Notes: generated from the sequence alone by a model not told the origin. A stretch of 64,000 nt of DNA from Calliphora vicina (GCF_958450345.1 NC_088781.1:113849431-113913430); one strand, 5' to 3'. Shown: positions 1 to 10,929, counted from the stretch's first letter. Numbers and translations: made by a program.

Positions 1-79
1 TATAATATTCTGAATAGGTTTTACTTAAAACTCATAACGGTAAGGAAATAGAGCTCATTCGCCAAAACATTACCAAGTA

Positions 80-1378
80 AGGAGTGAGATCGAAAAATTC
101 TTAACATACATATATGTTTATAAAAAAGAAACCACTAAACTTACAGCTTTAATTTTTTTTTTATTTGATTGAAATTATTATTACAATTTACAAAAAAAAT
201 TATTTTTATAGTTTTAATCACTAGTGATGAAATTTTGAACCTTTTTCGGAAACCCTTCCATTAACGTTTTTATAGTGCTTTCTGTCACTTTGCTCGAACA
301 TGTAGTCCATCTCCGTTTAAAATCTACCACACTTTTGGACACCTTTTTTGTACTCTTCAATTCTCTTTTAACAAGAGCCCAATATCTCTCCACTGGCCTT
401 AGCTCCGGGCAGTTTGGAGGATTTGCCTCTCTTGGTACAAATACCACATTATTGTTCTTGTACCACTCAAGGGCTTGTTTGCCATAGTGACAGGATGCCA
501 AGTCAGGCCAAAAATAAGTGGACACATTATGAAGTCTTATGAATGGAAGCAGCCTTTTTTGTAAACATTCCTTGATGTAAATTTCGGTATTTATAGAGCC
601 CGTTGTAACAAATGAGTGGCTTCTTTTGCCGCAACTGCATATTGCTTGCCATACCAAGAACTTTCTGGGAAATTTTGTCTGCTTTTGGGTCCTAAACTTT
701 TCTTCAACATTCCCTCGAGCATCAGCAACATAAAATTTTTGACCTGGAAGTTGCGAAAAATCTGCCAGAACATACGTTTCGTCATCCATTATGCAGCAAG
801 AATATTTTTTTATAAAACTTGACTTCAATTTCCGTGCTCTGTTTTTGGCCTCTAAATTTTTAGTAGCGTTCCTGTCAGGAACTTTTTGAGCCTTGTATGT
901 TTTTAAACCTGCATTAGCTTTAACTTTTCGTACCAAATAGTCCGAGCACTGAGCTAACCGGGCTGCTTTCCTACCGGATGTGTTGGGAGCTCTTTTGAAA
1001 ATGCGTTCTATTTTTTTGGCTTTAGAAACATCATGTGGACCATTCCTTCTACCTGAACCAGGTTTTCTATCAACTGACAAGTTCTCCCGGTACTGTTTAA
1101 TAACATTGGAAACAGTTTGACGGCAGACCTTTGTATGCTTGGCCAACTTTTTGTAAGACCAAGTTGGGTTTTGTTGAAAATATTTAATAATTTCAGTACG
1201 CACTTTTTTCTGGTCACTCATTTTAATCAGATTAACAAAAAAATTAATATAATTGACATTACACATAATAACTGACATGTTTTTCAAAGGTAACTTGATC
1301 AAAAAAAAAATTCAAATAATACTTGGGTTAAAAAATGTAATGAAAAACGTGTGTTAAGAATTTTTCGATCTCACTCCT
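80..1378 (-). mobile_element. Complete IS630-Tc1-mariner (DD37E) transposon
   Basis: A complete-looking DNA transposon. The terminal inverted repeats are perfect over 27 bp (80-106 and 1352-1378), beginning AGGAGTGAGATCGAAAAATT. Each end is flanked by the dinucleotide TA (78-79 and 1379-1380), the duplication expected for this superfamily. The element encodes one long transposase on the minus strand. It sits inside a foldback repeat whose uninterrupted relatives occur near 7500-7600 and 53416-53520, so the empty site can be read directly. Identical ends and an open transposase frame suggest a young and possibly still mobile copy. Confidence 0.93.
214..1221 (-). CDS. DD37E Tc1/mariner-superfamily transposase
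   Basis: Predicted transposase of 335 residues, which would cut and rejoin the ends of its element in the nucleus. An in-frame methionine lies 27 codons upstream, but I chose the start MSDQKK because the N-terminal helix-turn-helix region begins just after it (about residues 8-45). A basic PGSGRR segment follows at about 54-59, like the GRPR motif of the superfamily. Catalytic acidic residues are visible: D147 (in MDDETYV), D240 (in WPDLASCHY) and E278 (in RPVERYW). Exactly 37 residues separate the second D from the E, giving the DD37E signature described for mosquito ITmD37E elements. There are no internal stops or frameshifts, so the enzyme may be functional. Activity is inferred, not shown. 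Confidence 0.9.
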   Translation of the reverse strand: MSDQKKVRTEIIKYFQQNPTWSYKKLAKHTKVCRQTVSNVIKQYRENLSVDRKPGSGRRNGPHDVSKAKKIERIFKRAPNTSGRKAARLAQCSDYLVRKVKANAGLKTYKAQKVPDRNATKNLEAKNRARKLKSSFIKKYSCCIMDDETYVLADFSQLPGQKFYVADARGNVEEKFRTQKQTKFPRKFLVWQAICSCGKRSHSFVTTGSINTEIYIKECLQKRLLPFIRLHNVSTYFWPDLASCHYGKQALEWYKNNNVVFVPREANPPNCPELRPVERYWALVKRELKSTKKVSKSVVDFKRRWTTCSSKVTESTIKTLMEGFPKKVQNFITSD

Positions 1379-2327
1379 TAATTGGTTTTTCTCGAAAATC
1401 TCCAAATTTAAATCGCAGATACGAAAAAACTATAAGAGATATTTTCATAATTTTTTCACATTTTTATTTCCTATTATATTCTCGATAAATCCCAATGAGA
1501 TGATCAAAAAATTCTGAAATTCGTTTAACAAAATTTTTAAAAATATGAAAATGGAGTTTTGAAACTGCCATTAAAAAAATTTTATTTTTTTGGTCATACT
1601 AGCGAATAGGTTGACGGTATCCTAAGAAGACAAAAACTCATATACGAGTAAATATGGATATATTTTAAGTAAAAAATTAGCTTTTATTTTAATATTTATC
1701 AAAATATATTAATTTTGTTCCTACATTTCTTGTTCTATTTGCCTGAGACACGTTAATGGCCTGGTGAATTTTTAATAACTATAACATTTTTTGACCAATT
1801 TCTGTTTTTTATGTCTCATTAGAACGACAATTACGTACACATTTAAATTTTTTTAAATTAAATTGCAAAAGTATTTTTTTAATGGCAAAATTTTTACAAA
1901 AACTGAAAAAAATGCATTTTTCCCCTTTATAAATGCATCTCAAAACTTCAGAGGGCTTGCGGCACGTCTTAACCCCAACCGATTTACCTAACATTTTTTC
2001 GGGATGATTTTTTTACTAATGTTCACCAAACTGGGGGGCGAGAATGGCCAAAATCCAACTTTCGTTTATTAAGGGCCAACCTATTGTACATATGTACTTA
2101 GGCCGGGTCGAATTGTATGGGCGATAAAAATGTAAAAAATCGTATAGGAGAAACGCAATCTACGGAAAATTCTAAGAAATTTTCATCAAGAAACCATAGA
2201 TTTAAAATCAAATCCTATCGTCTTTTATCCAATAAAAAAAAATATAAAAAAAAAAATGAATACTGAAATAACATTGGATAAAAAAGACGAAATGCGCAAG
2301 ATAGGATTTGATTTAAGACCTATGCAC

Positions 2328-3209
2328 ATAGGTCTGGCGACCCACTCTTTTGGCCAAAACTAAAATATTCACTTGTATACTTAAATTCATACAAAAGATA
2401 CAATTAATAACAAAAAACATAAATTTTATTAAGTTTTTAATAATTTAATTTTTTTTTAGTTTTTTACTTCCACTCTGCCAAACTCTGAGTAAATCCTGAA
2501 ATAAAAATTGATTTCTTAAAAATAAGCAAAAACTAGCAGAAATTTATCGATGATTCCTAAGCACAAAATATCACTGTAATTTTGTGCGTTTTTGGTTCGT
2601 TGAAATCGGTTGAAATTTTATATGTTATATACATTATATAATTATGACTAAATTATAATTTTTGAAGCAAAAGTTTCCTGAAACAAAAATTGATTTCTTC
2701 AAAATAAGCAAAAACTAGCAGAAAGTTATTGATGATTCGTAAGCACAAAATATCACTGTAATTTTGTGCGTTTTTGGTTGGTTGAAATCGGTTGAAATTA
2801 TATAAGTTATATACTATTTTTTTTTTATAAAAAGTTAAAATCACTGATTTTTAGGTTATGCAAGTTTTTTATGTAATTTCTTATTACCATAATTTTTATT
2901 GAATATTTCACTATTAAAAATTTAACTACTTACCATCGTCATTAATATCCATAACTAACTGATTTAAAGTTTTTTTATATTCGTGTAACATGTGACTCAA
3001 AGAAAACAAAAAATTACACCACGTTTTCCAGTTTACCACTGCACTTAAAACATTGAACTTTCTCCCTTCATAGAATAACGGTTAATTGAAGTTTGTAAAA
3101 ACAAAATATTTTTTTTGTTTTTCTGAAGTGTTTGCTACCACATTCTAACAACAAATATAGGAAAAGGAGTTTTGAGTTTTGGCCAAAAAATGTGGTTCGC
3201 CAGACCTAT
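2328..3209. mobile_element. Nested inverted-repeat element (ATAGGTCTGGCGA ends)
   Basis: The ends ATAGGTCTGGCGA (2328) and its reverse complement TCGCCAGACCTAT (ending 3209) face each other. They are followed inward by TTTTGGCCAAAACT-type sequence on both sides. The element lies between the arms of the 2099-3298 foldback unit, so it probably inserted there later. No clear target duplication was found. The interior is AT-rich, holds a 182-bp tandem duplication and has no coding sequence. Confidence 0.5.
2494..2815. repeat. Two-copy tandem duplication, 182-bp period
   Basis: The block from 2494 recurs from 2676. Both copies contain GCAAAAACTAGCAGAAA, AGCACAAAATATCACTGT, AATTTTGTGCGTTTTTGGTT and GAAATCGGTTGAAAT. 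The copies differ by scattered substitutions, so the duplication is not very recent. Confidence 0.85.
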
Positions 3210-3740
3210 GTGCTATGGTTTCATGATGAAACTTTCTTAGAATTTTCCATTTCGTTTCTGCTATACGATTTTTCGTGAAAAAAATCTACCCACCCTTATG
3301 TACATACATATGTATATTTTTATGTTACTCAAAAATGTTTGAAATTTTTTTATGTTTTTATGATTTTCAGCAAGAACATGAGAAAATATACGAAAAAATA
3401 ACTGCATTTTTGGAAGAAAATTAAATGCTTTAGTGTAATGAATTTTTTTTTTTGATATTTTTTATGTTTCAGATTTTATTGATTAATTATGTATAAAATA
3501 TTATACAAAAATGTTTGAACTAAATCATTGCGTGATACAATTGTAATGCTATTTAATATAAAATATCAAAAAATTTATGAGAAAAAAGCTAAAATTTCCG
3601 TCATTTACAATTTTTTAATATTTATGAACATGTTCTTATTCTGTATGAAAATAGCTTGGGAAAAAATGTTATGTTCGATTAATAATATTTATTAAAAACT
3701 TCAATCCAATTATGTATTTCTTTTTTCTGTGTAGTTTGTT

Positions 3741-3842
3741 TTATATATTTTCTGAAATAGAATCAACTTCCGAATCTGAATTATCGGAGTCACTTTCTGC
3801 GTTGAACAGTTCTCGTATTTCAATTTCTTTGAAGTTTGCCAT
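3741..3842 (-). other. Short acidic reading frame, possible transposase N-terminus
   Basis: A 33-residue stretch starting MANFKEIEIRELFNAESDSD is rich in D, S and E and ends before a stop. Acidic starts of this kind occur at the N-termini of piggyBac-type transposases. Nothing recognisable follows downstream, so this is at most a fragment. It may equally be chance. Confidence 0.15.
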
Positions 3843-3956
3843 GTCGTAAGAAAAACACGTATTTTCTATTAAAAAATTTACAAATATTTGTGCTTTTTTA
3901 CAACAAAAATCGAAAAAGGGGGATCTCACAATTATCTTTTACATATTTGATTCAAA

Positions 3957-4636
3957 ACAAGTAAGAGAGCTATATTCGGCTGTGCCGAATCTTATATACC
4001 CTTCACCAAACTATACTTTAAAATAAAAATTTTAAATATTTTTAGGTAAACAAAATTTAAATTTTTTTCCAGTTGTTTTTTCCAAATTGTTTTTAAATTT
4101 TTTTTTTTTAAATTTTAAAATTTTTTTTTTAAATTTTATTTTTTTTTTTAATTTAAAAACAATTTTTTTTTTAGTTTTTAAATTTTTTTTTTTAATATTT
4201 AGTGAAAAAAAATTTTGGTCCATTGTAGGTCCAACTTACTTATATATACGTCGTTGCACAGGTCTTTGAAATATCTATCATTAGATATCCATATTGTTTA
4301 TAATAATGATTTAGCAATCCAGATATGGGTCAAAATATGTCAAAAATCGAGGTTGTCATGTTTTTTTCCATATATATCAGCCATTTGTGGACCGATTTTC
4401 TCGATTTTAAATAGCAACCGAGCCGGAAGAATTTTGGAGATATTGATGTATCATTCGTGTATGTAAGTTATTTGGGGGATTCAGAAAGTTGATTTCAACA
4501 CACAGACGGACATGGCTATATCGACTCCGCTATCTATAACGATTCAGAATATATATACTTTGTGGGGTCGCAAATGAAAAATGTAGAAATTACAAACATG
4601 GTGAATGGTATAAAAAAATTCCACTCTTGTTTTATA
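3957..4636. mobile_element. DINE-1/mini-me-like repeat
   Basis: The copy begins AACAAGTAAGAG and continues with the hairpin-forming stretch GGCTGTGCCGAATC and TATATACCCTTCACC. It carries the family core near 4515-4580 (GACATGGCTATATCGACTCC, then TATATACTTTGTGGGGTCGC). The far end is GTGAATGGTATAAAAAAATT. Related copies in this window lie at 20105, 31733 and 56788. The layout of a TA tract, a roughly 33-bp core and a GTCY/GACR tract matches the published description of mini-me, also called INE-1 or DINE-1, a non-autonomous Helentron group. The poly-A/T middle (4040-4210) is low complexity. Confidence 0.7.
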
Positions 4637-4639
4637 CAT

Positions 4640-5091
4640 TAGCTGTTTATATGCACCAAATGGTCAATTAATCTATCATTCGTTTTTTCTAACCTAACAG
4701 CACGGTTAAATAATACTTTTAAAAATGGTTCATCTCTTCTAAAATGCATGTGTATTGCGACTTAGCGGGGTTTTTTGTCAAGTAGGCGTATTAAATATCC
4801 GTTACAAATTAATTGTATTACAATGTTGCAGCAATTCAATTATGACAGCTCTTGCTATTACTATTATTTAGTTAAGTTGTATACGTGACATCACTCTGCA
4901 CGCAAGCAGTCTAATAGAATCGATATGAGTTTGCTAGATCACTATCAGATACTAGTATTATGAGTAATAGATTCAACCTACCGCGTAGTCAAGGTCATTC
5001 CGCAAAATCTTAGAAATATCGTCAAATATATGATTGTCATCTGTCAATAATTGGAGATTCGCTGAGAGGGTGCAACCACCATTAAGCTATG
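4640..5091. other. Intergenic, no recognised feature
   Basis: I see no open frame of note, no inverted ends and no repeat shared with the rest of the window here. Confidence 0.5.
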
Positions 5092-5099
5092 CCATCAGG

Positions 5100-5324
5100 C
5101 AGGGCACACTTAGAAAGGTGACTGCATCACTACAACAATACAAAAACAAACAGGTACTTTGTTTTTGTTAAAAAGTAGGTGAACTGTCAAATTGCCTGTT
5201 GTTGTTTTTGCTTTTGGGTTTGTTGTATTTTTCTCTACAACAACCACAAGTGAATTGACAATTCAAACTGAATAAAAAAAATAATCAGCTGTTTCATCGC
5301 AGTCACCTTTCTAAGTGTGCCCTG
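5100..5324. mobile_element. 225-bp hAT-type MITE
   Basis: The terminal inverted repeats begin CAGGGCACACTTAGAAAGGT and are perfect over at least 25 bp. The element is flanked by an exact 8-bp duplication, CCATCAGG, at 5092-5099 and 5325-5332. An 8-bp duplication with CAG-type ends is the hAT signature. The interior (CAACAACAAAC-type sequence) is also partly self-complementary and has no coding capacity, so a transposase elsewhere must have mobilised it. Confidence 0.92.
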
Positions 5325-5659
5325 CCATCAGGCTAGAAATTTCCAACTTTCAGTTACTTTCAATTATGAGCAATAGTGCGTTTCTCATTGCTTTTGGCCC
5401 ACATTTTACGTAGATTAGCACACTTATCATAGTAATCTCTATATGCAAGAAAACTAATTCCTTTTGCAGTCGTAACTATAAAAAATCTCTCATTAAGACT
5501 GCATCATTCGTTTGTCACTAAGAAACTGTTTTTCTGAGCAGCGACCCTAACTAGTATAACATTTGAACAGAATAGAAGAAATAGTGTAACATTTTAATAA
5601 CTGCCTGACTGTCGTCTAACAATGCCTCCACGAATATTATTTCAAATATAGCTTATAGG

Positions 5660-5846
5660 CATAGAGAAAACACATAGAGAGGAAACTCTCCTGTCAAAGA
5701 CCTAACTCAGTTGTCAAAAACCTAAGTGGTGAGAATGTATTAGTAAAAAACCTATGTGAAAACAAAAACAACACTCGTATGTGTAACTTTTTTGAGTAAT
5801 TTTTTTGTTTGAGTTTTTTTTGAGTTTCCGCTCTATGTTCTCTATG
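5660..5846. mobile_element. 187-bp MITE with CATAGAG ends
   Basis: The left end CATAGAGAAAACACATAGAG and the right end (reverse complement CATAGAGAACATAGAGCGG) both run on into GGAAACTC. The flanks CTTATAGG (5652-5659) and CTTATATG (5847-5854) match at 7 of 8 positions, consistent with an aged 8-bp duplication. No coding sequence. A hAT-type assignment is an inference from duplication length. Confidence 0.7.
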
Positions 5847-6434
5847 CTTATATGTCTCCCTTTCGGAAATATAACAGGTTCATCCAGAAAATGGTATTTA
5901 TCTCGGGTTCCAAAGTCCCCGATAAGATATTTAACTGTTTTCAAGACCTCTATTGTTGATGTATATAAAATATGCCATCGTATATTCCTTAAATTTCAAT
6001 GATATCTTTATATATAATAGTAAAAGCGGTATTTAAGTCCATTTCATTCTCTTGCTTCTATGACTAAGTACGCTCACGTACTCAACGAATCCATTTAATT
6101 ACTTTATTTCCTTTTGTGTTCCTTTAAATGCAGTTAATTTACAAGTTCAGTTTATAGAATGTGAATGTCTTTCCCAGCTTAAATTATCAGTGATTATTGA
6201 ATTCCCACAATTCGCTTACTTATGTGTTAGTATAGATGCTAATCGGGACTGATTTTAGAAAATCCCGGGGTTTCGGGATTTTCCGGAAATCTAAAATCCC
6301 GAAAATTATAAGAAAGAAACGTACATAATTATGTCTTTACAATTGAAAATAAATTTTTTATTTAGCAATTAATTTTTATGACACTAAAAAGCATAAAATA
6401 CTTGCATGAGTACATAACAATAAAGTATGTACAT

Positions 6435-8285
6435 TAGAGTGCTCCAAAAAAATAAAATTGCGAATTTTGACCGTCCCCCCTCTAGAATTGTTCTATGTAT
6501 TGTAGAAATATATTGTGTAAAATATTAGGATGATAGGATAACGTTAACTGGTGGCGCAACGACGCTGAAATTTTGAGGTGCATTTATAAGGGGAAAATGC
6601 GCAATTTTTTTAGTTTTTGTAAAAATTTTGCCATTAAATAATGACTTTTACAATTTAATTTAAAAGAATCGAAATGTGTACGTAATTGTCGTTATAATAA
6701 GATATAAAAGACAAAAATTGGTGAAAACATGTTAAAGTTATTAAAAAATCGCCAGGCCATTAACGTGTCTCAGGCCACTAGAACAAGAAATTTATGAACA
6801 AAATTAACATATTTTGAGAAATATTAAAATAAAAGCTTATTTTTACTTAAAGTATATCCATATTTACTTGTATATGAGTTTTTGTCCTCGTAGGATACCG
6901 CTAACCTATTCGCAGGTATGACCAAAAAAAATAAATTTTTTTAACGGCAGTTACAAAACTCCAATTTCAAATTTTTAAAAATTTTGTTAAACAAATTTCA
7001 GAATTTTTTGATCATCACATGGGGATTTATTAACAACATAATAGGGAATAAAAATGTGAAAAAAGTATGTCAATACCTCCTATAGTTTTTCCGTACCTGC
7101 GATATAAATTTTGCGATTTTCGAGAAAAACTAATTTTTTGGCCAAATTTTGGGGAATGACCAGAATTTCCTTACTGTAACGATTTTTAAGTAAAAGCTAT
7201 TCAGAATAATATAGTCCAGGTAATTTGAAATATAGTCTGAAAGTTTTACTAAAATCGAAAAACTTTAACCCTTAAATCGTGAAGGTCAATATTTGGAATT
7301 TCTCATGGGAAGATAGCGAAATATTATATATTTTTGGGCCGATTTTGATGAAACTTAAGAAAAATATAAAATGAAGTCTAGTATTCACAATAACAGTACA
7401 AAAATGGAAATTAACCCTTAAGAGTTAAAGATTTAAGCGTTAAAGTTTTCCGATTTTAGTAAAACTTTCATCTATATTTAAAATTATCTGGACTATATTA
7501 TTCTGAATAGCTTTTACTTAAAAATCATTACAGTAAGGAAATTCTGGTCATTCCCCAAAATTTGGCCAAAAAATTAGTTTTTCTCGAAAATCGCAAAATT
7601 TATATCTCAGGTACGGAAAAACTATAGGAGGTATTGACATACTTTTTTCACATTTTTATTCCCTATTATGTTGTTAATAAATCCCCATGTGATGATCAAA
7701 AAATTCTGAAATTTGTTTAACAACATTTTTCAAAATTTGAAATTGGAGTTTTGAAACTGCCGTTAAAAAAATTTATTTTTTTTGGTCATACCTGCGAATA
7801 GGTTAACGGTATCCTACGAGGACAAAAACTCATATACAAGTAAGTATGGATATATTTTAAGTAAAAATCAGCTTTCGTTTTAATATTTCTCAAAATATGT
7901 TAATTTTGTTCATAAATTTCTTGTTCTAGAGGCCTGAGACACGTTAATGGCCTGGCGATTTTTTAATAACTTTGAAATTTTTTCACCAATATTTGTCTTT
8001 TATATCTTATTATAACTACAATTACGTACATATTTCGATTCTTTTAAATTAAATTGTAAAAGTCATTATTTAATGGCAAAATTTTTACAAAAACTGAAAA
8101 AATTGCGTATTTTCCCCTTGTAAATGCACCTCAAAACTTCAGCATCGTTGCGCCACCAGTTAACGTTATCCTATCATCCTAATATTTTACACAACGTGTT
8201 TCTACATTACATAGAACAATTCTAGAGGGGGGGACGGCCCGTACCTAGAAAGTTTTTTTCGTCCATACAATCTTGGAGCACTCTA
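6435..8285. mobile_element. 1.85-kb foldback hAT-type element, about 0.85-kb arms
   Basis: The ends TAGAGTGCTCCAA (6435) and TTGGAGCACTCTA (ending 8285) are flanked by an exact 8-bp duplication, ATGTACAT (6427-6434, 8286-8293). The inverted arms run roughly 6435-7285 and 7430-8285 around a short centre, with only scattered mismatches. Shared landmarks are the GGTGGCGCAACGA block, the CCTATTCGCAGGTATGACC block and the CCAAATTTTGGGGAATGACC block. There is no coding sequence. The near-identity of the arms and the perfect duplication point to a fairly recent insertion. Confidence 0.92.
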
Positions 8286-8319
8286 ATGTACATACTGGTA
8301 AAAATCAGTACCTTTGTAA

Positions 8320-8860
8320 AAAAAATAGTGTTTATTTTAAATAGCTTCTTAAGAATACTATTGCATCTATGATTTCATCTGCCATTCTGGAACGAATTTT
8401 TTTTCCGACATATGCCGCTGACGAAAAAATTTTTCACATTGGCAAACCCGTTTGCAAATAGTTATAACAAAACTGCAAGTATTTTCCTCTTGTTCCTTCA
8501 GAAATAAAATGATCTATTTCTTTTGCAAGTTGCAAATCTACATTATAATTTGGTTTCGTTATTGTTATTTGGGTTTTTTACATTTATTAATAACTTTTAG
8601 AAATCGAAATATTTTAAATTTGTTCGAGCTCATCATCTGAGATAAAATCAGTTTCATTTGAAGAGGATTTAAATTGAGTTTTGTTAGATAACATACAAAA
8701 AAAGGTGAATAATTGATTTTCTAGAGCCCCACTCAATGAAAACCGTTTTCCTTTATTAACTATATTGTAGCAGGAGTTGAGCTTAACAACTTTGCTGAAC
8801 ATCACTTTGTGATATTCGGGCATGTAGAATGTCAAAATGCATGAAAAAGGCATACAAAAA
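8320..8860 (-). pseudogene. hAT transposase C-terminal remnant
   Basis: On the minus strand around 8340-8440 one frame reads FSSAAYVGKKIRSRMADEII followed by DAIVFLRSYLK and a stop. This resembles the C-terminal dimerisation segment of hAT transposases (FSSAG, then RN-R-, then the VFL-L- pattern). Upstream (8614-8853) another minus-strand frame holds VMFSKVVKLN and ends SDDELEQI. Part of it (about 8715-8835) has a close relative at 11585-11710. The frame is interrupted, so no functional enzyme is expected. Confidence 0.6.
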
Positions 8861-8987
8861 TGACAATTTCCCCTGTTTATTTATGAAAAACGGGATTTGG
8901 AAAATCCCGAAAACCCCGTGATTTAAAATTAAAAAATTCCGGGATTTTCGGAGACGGGATTCCCCGTTTGGCATCTCTATGTGTGAG

Positions 8988-9440
8988 TCAATGTTGCAGT
9001 TCAAAATTTTGATCTGGAAAGATAATAACCACAAACTTCGTTTAGCGTCGTTTATATATGTAAATGTTGTTTTGTCTTCAGACTATGGATATCTATTTGG
9101 GACTGCACAATGTCATTAGGTTCTGTTGAGAGTTTATACATATGTAAGTTGGTTTAGAGTAACTCTTAGCCAGAATCGTACTGAGTCTTGCATAATCTTG
9201 ACTTACAAAAATTATTCAAGGAGCTAGCTATTATGTTTTCTTTTATTAATTACAGAAACACTTCAAATGAGTTGTCCTTGCAAAAACTTTCCTGAACGTT
9301 CTCAAGACCAGCATTCTCATTTCATATTGTCATTGAAACTAAGTGTGTAGTGATGTTTTCACAAGTGATAGTGATTAGGCGCCAGACTTAACTTTGAAAA
9401 CTAAGTGTTTATATGAGACTTCATTCAATCTTCGCTTATC
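8988..9440. other. Intergenic, no recognised feature
   Basis: Nothing supportable was seen: no conserved frame and no inverted or direct repeat. Confidence 0.5.
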
Positions 9441-10076
9441 ATAAAGTTTTGTAAATTTGGTATATTGACCTAGATTTCTTATCTCGAAAGTTTAAAGAAT
9501 TATTATACTGTATACCAGTTTAGAGAGTATATTTCGTTCGTGCTGATGTTTGTAACGCCAAAAATATTAATCTCACACCCACGAATTTGTCACATGTATT
9601 TCTTGCGGTCAAAGGACGAATACTATTTAAGTTGGCTATAATCGGTTCATTATTTCACCTAGACCCCATTGAAATGTCCTCCCGAAGTAAGACTTTATCG
9701 GGCATTAAGTTTAATTTATATAGGTCTCTTTCGCTCCAAATAAGTTTTATATATACATAAGTCGTGTCACCTAATTTTGTGATGATCGGTTCATAATTAT
9801 TGATAGTTTCCATAGCTTCTGAAAATCACTTTAACGAGCATAAATCTTTTAAAAATGTTGGCATACAATTCAACAGAATCTGCTTCATATAAACATAAAC
9901 CACACGATCTAATTTCATGGCGATCGGTCCATTATTAGTCATAGCTCCCATATAAGAACAACTTCCGAAACCATTCACGAAAATAAATTATTAAAATTAA
10001 AAAAAAGTTGTTGCTCATTTCATCAGTGTAGGATATTATATGGTCGGTCTTGACCGACTATACTTTCTAACTTGTT
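9440..10076 (-). mobile_element. DINE-like repeat copy, different subfamily
   Basis: The copy ends at about 10030-10076 with a palindromic segment, TGGTCGGTCTTGACCGACTA, then TACTTTCTAACTTGTTTTT. This is the reverse-oriented equivalent of the AACAAGTAAGAG start of the other copies. Upstream it has repeating passages such as GATCGGTTCAT and GATCGGTCCATTATTAGTC, like the motifs in the array body at 41382-48850. The left boundary is approximate. Confidence 0.5.
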
Positions 10077-10429
10077 TTTAATTAATTTAGTGTTGTCCAT
10101 ATCAACTATAATTTATATAATTTAGTGTTTATTATCTCCGAAGATTTTTAATTTATTAATATTGAGGTTTGAATTAATTATTTAAAAATTCTACAGAACT
10201 GTTGTGCTAATTTAAGTTAATTTATTTGCAGTAATTCAAAGAATACATTGATAAATTAATACGTGTATTTAGAAGACTGAAATATATCATTTGTAAATAT
10301 CAACCACTTAAATAGGTCATGGATAATTAAAAATTGCTGAGGCAGTCTGGCGGAAAATTCTTAGATTGCACAGTTAGAGAGACATAAATACATGAAAAAT
10401 CAAACAACAAAATATTCCCCGATTTTTTC

Positions 10430-10784
10430 CATACTTTACAGTATAATTTCAGAGTACTTACAGCTAATTCGGGGGGTCATTTGTATGGGGCTAGGTGAAA
10501 TCATGGACCGATATTGCCCATTTTTAATAGCTAACAAACCTAATCAATAGAGAATATTTTTTGAAATCTTGTTTTCAACAGACAGACAGATTGAGGGATG
10601 GACATAGCTAGATCGTCTTAGAATCTTATGAGGACCGATTGAAACGACTTTTTTTTAATTATGACGTTGTTGCAGCAAATGAGCGATATATACTTTTTGG
10701 TTCTACAACCAATATTTTGATATGTTATAAATGGAATGACAAACCCAATATACCTCCCCCTTATTTTTATGGTAGGTATAAAGT
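10430..10784 (+). mobile_element. DINE-like repeat fragment
   Basis: This stretch contains GTATGGGGCTAGGTGAAATC and ATGGACCGAT, an ACAGACAGACAG run at 10579-10590, GATCGTCTTAGAATCTTATG and a closing GGTATAAA at 10774. All match the 3' part of the array units at 42764-43246 in the same order and orientation. The open frames in this interval (10618-10914) come from the repeat and are not genes. Confidence 0.6.
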
Positions 10785-10929
10785 TAGTGAATGCGTAATG
10801 CTTTTCTCTTTTTCTCTCATTTTGCAATTCATATACATTCATATACTGATTTTATATTTTTCAAATCTCACTGCTATAGCCAATGGCATTGAGATTCGAA
10901 CATGTTTGAACTGAATCACTTTTACTAGT

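Larger units (their letters stand above)
1..2083. mobile_element. Foldback hAT-like repeat arm (interrupted, truncated by window start)
   Basis: The sequence 1-79 joined to 1380-2083 is one arm of a foldback repeat, split by the DD37E element. It matches the arms of the element at 6435-8285 and the copy at 53260-54163. Shared passages include the TTCTGAATAG block, the TTTTTCTCGAAAATC block, and the CCTGAGACACGTTAATGGCC block near 1744. Its outer end, at about 2083, reads GGGCCAACCTA; reversed this is TAGGTTGGCCC, similar to the TAGGGTGGCCC end at 54163. The other end lies outside the window. No coding capacity was seen. Confidence 0.7.
2099..3298. mobile_element. Foldback element with about 100-bp inverted arms
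   Basis: The left arm, starting TAGGCCGGGTCG at 2099, is mirrored by the right arm ending at 3298 (reverse complement starts TAAGGGTGGGTAG). Both arms share the AAAATCGTATAG block, the AAATTCTAAGAAA block and the GAAACCATAG block. A target-site duplication could not be fixed. Between the arms there is a second inverted pair (2210-2240 against 2275-2315, GGATAAAAGACGA-type) and a separate nested element. It is non-coding. The hAT-like ends suggest a non-autonomous element, but the superfamily is uncertain. Confidence 0.6.
6231..8979 (-). mobile_element. Older hAT-type element hosting a nested foldback element
   Basis: The outer ends are TATAGATGCTAATCGGG at 6231 and, reversed, TAGAGATGCCAAACGGG at 8979. 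Both are followed by GGGATTTT/AAAATCCCG-rich subterminal repeats (6262-6305 and 8889-8965). The flanks TGTGTTAG and TGTGTGAG (6223-6230, 8980-8987) match at 7 of 8 bases. Without the insert at 6435-8285 the element is about 0.9 kb. It retains a decayed hAT C-terminal coding piece on the minus strand near its right side. Confidence 0.75.

Noticed and set aside
4032..4223. Lysine/asparagine-rich minus-strand frame
   Set aside because: Pure A/T homopolymer translation inside a DINE-like repeat.
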